A stretch of DNA of 64,000 bases from Nannobrachium achirus. Lineage: Eukaryota; Chordata; Actinopteri; Myctophiformes; Myctophidae. Location: the NCBI GenBank assembly GCA_963921795.1, contig OY997655.1:7314822-7378821 (forward strand), written 5' to 3'. This document shows, piece after piece, positions 63,097 through 64,000 of the stretch (the stretch's first letter is position 1; every line of letters starts with the position of its first letter). A model generated the notes under the pieces. It did no database searches, was not told the origin of the DNA, and saw nothing but the letters and a program-made list of their open reading frames with translations. The translations under genes were made by a program, and so were the position numbers.

Positions 63097-63263
63097 AATT
63101 AGCCAGTAGCTATGCCCCTCCCAAAATGCTTTTGTCCAATGCTAGCTTAGAATAACTTCCTGCTTGCCAAGGCTTGCCTTGGCAACAGCCTTGGCAAGCT
63201 GCCGGTTGCTAAGCTAGCATTGGACAAAAGCTTTTTCGGGAGGGGCATAGCTACTGGCTAATT
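63097..63263. repeat. Foldback element with a second inner stem
   Basis: 52-bp outer arms (63,097-63,148 and 63,211-63,263, a few mismatches) and an inner stem CTTGCCAAGGC / GCCTTGGCAAG (63,163-63,173 and 63,188-63,198). Confidence 0.9.
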
Positions 63264-63338
63264 GGTCCTCACTAATGTTCATGATAAAATAGCAACCAAA
63301 AACAATCCTACTCGGTCTGGGTCTCATAGTCGGGCTGT

Positions 63339-63687
63339 GGGCAGTTCAGAAACACACCTACCAGTGACATCATCGACGGGGAATCCAAGATAATAGAAAC
63401 TGCAGGCTTTCTATTCCTGAGAAGTTGCAATGTTATAATGGTTGGGATGAAAGTGAAACGTAGGTAAACATGGGCACTGTACATGTCTTTGTGTAATAAT
63501 GCTTGTGCTCCTGGCACAAGCATTTCATTGTATCTGTACCTGTATGGATATGTGTGACAATAAAACTGAACCTGAACCTGAGGAAGCCATTGTTTTCATG
63601 ATAATAAAAATCTAAATATGTTTAAAAAAAAAAAAAAAAAGTCTGCTTAACGATGATGTCACTGGTAGATAGGTTTCTGAACTGCCC
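63339..63687. mobile_element. TIR element
   Basis: 37-bp inverted ends starting GGGCAGTTCAGAAAC (63,339-63,375 and 63,651-63,687, 3 mismatches). A LINE-like tail (ACAATAAAACTGAACCTGAA near 63,557) and an A-run lie inside. Confidence 0.75.
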
Positions 63688-63930
63688 AATTGATGCGTCA
63701 TCGAGTCAAAGCGATGAAAGTCCAACGCTGAAAATCAATTGACTGGTTGAACAAAGCTTTGAGTAATATTCTAACTATTTGGGTCGGCCCTGCTATTGGT
63801 GAAATGGTATGAATTTCCTGGCTTGATAAGTGAACTTGAAGAAAGAGGAGCACTCATCAACGTGGGATTCAAGAATACTGTAATCTTGGGTGCACGGTTC
63901 AAGCAACAACAAACCTTTATGAAACCAACT

Positions 63931-63994
63931 CTCACTTAGAAGATTATTCTTATTAACCTGTCAATGAACAATAAAGAATAATCTTTTAAGTGAG
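63931..63994. repeat. Hairpin at window end
   Basis: CTCACTTAGAAGATTATTCT (63,931) pairs with AGAATAATCTTTTAAGTGAG ending 63,994; 22-base loop with CAATAAAG. Confidence 0.7.
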
Positions 63995-64000
63995 TGCTGG

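Overview
The window is vertebrate nuclear DNA, almost certainly from a ray-finned fish. Evidence: split genes with GT-AG introns, very dense and long (TG/CA)n tracts, AIG1-type (GIMAP) GTPase exons of the multi-domain kind typical of teleosts, a Ty3/Gypsy element, CR1/L2/Rex-like LINE fragments and many short hAT-like elements. The species cannot be named from the sequence. No prokaryotic, plasmid or CRISPR features are present.

The backbone is a large tandem duplication. Bases 1 to about 24,770 (proximal copy, open to the left) align with 37,948 to about 54,705 (distal copy). Each copy carries a GIMAP gene followed by the start of a BTB-BACK-Kelch gene, all on the + strand. The distal GIMAP gene is complete in the window: 12 coding exons between 35,800 and 46,936, about 955 codons, encoding three AIG1-type domains (one with an insertion in the P-loop, one canonical, one degenerate) and a tail built from repeated small exons. 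The proximal gene is represented by its last ten exons (1,801-17,720). The distal Kelch-family gene runs from 51,353 past exon 7 at 62,598 and leaves the window. The proximal one has only exons 1-3 (21,690-24,308) and is cut off by the duplication boundary.

Insertions that distinguish the two copies give a relative history. The proximal GIMAP gene has a young Ty3/Gypsy element (4,647-14,765). It has two 1,643-bp LTRs that look identical, a tRNA-Pro primer-binding site, gag, and a pol in the -1 frame behind a GGGAAAC slippery site and a predicted pseudoknot. It sits in the intron before the tail exons; the distal copy has the empty site. A 2.0-kb TIR element (19,067-21,094) is also private to the proximal copy. 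Private to the distal copy are an 881-bp hAT-like element (53,102-53,982), a 1.5-kb insertion (44,951-46,493) and a cluster at 48,841-51,153. A miniature LTR retrotransposon (TRIM) is a solo LTR in the proximal copy but LTR-PBS-PPT-LTR in the distal copy.

Between the copies (24,770-37,947) lie transposon remnants, a 5'-truncated LINE with a frameshifted reverse transcriptase, simple repeats and a probable 5' non-coding exon of the distal GIMAP gene. Intron 6 of the Kelch gene (57,043-62,433) holds a 624-bp foldback starting 7 bases after the exon, a 77-unit 30-bp minisatellite and several palindromes.

The most unusual signals are: about 20 copies of a short near-perfect palindrome (consensus arm AGCAGATCTACAAGCTCACA) whose stems differ between loci but stay self-complementary; a TRIM whose LTR contains a tRNA-like A box and B box; a GIMAP tail in which the introns after some exons still carry the old terminal coding end and stop; and an LTR containing a GT-AG, intron-like 1,241-bp segment bounded by 71-bp direct repeats.
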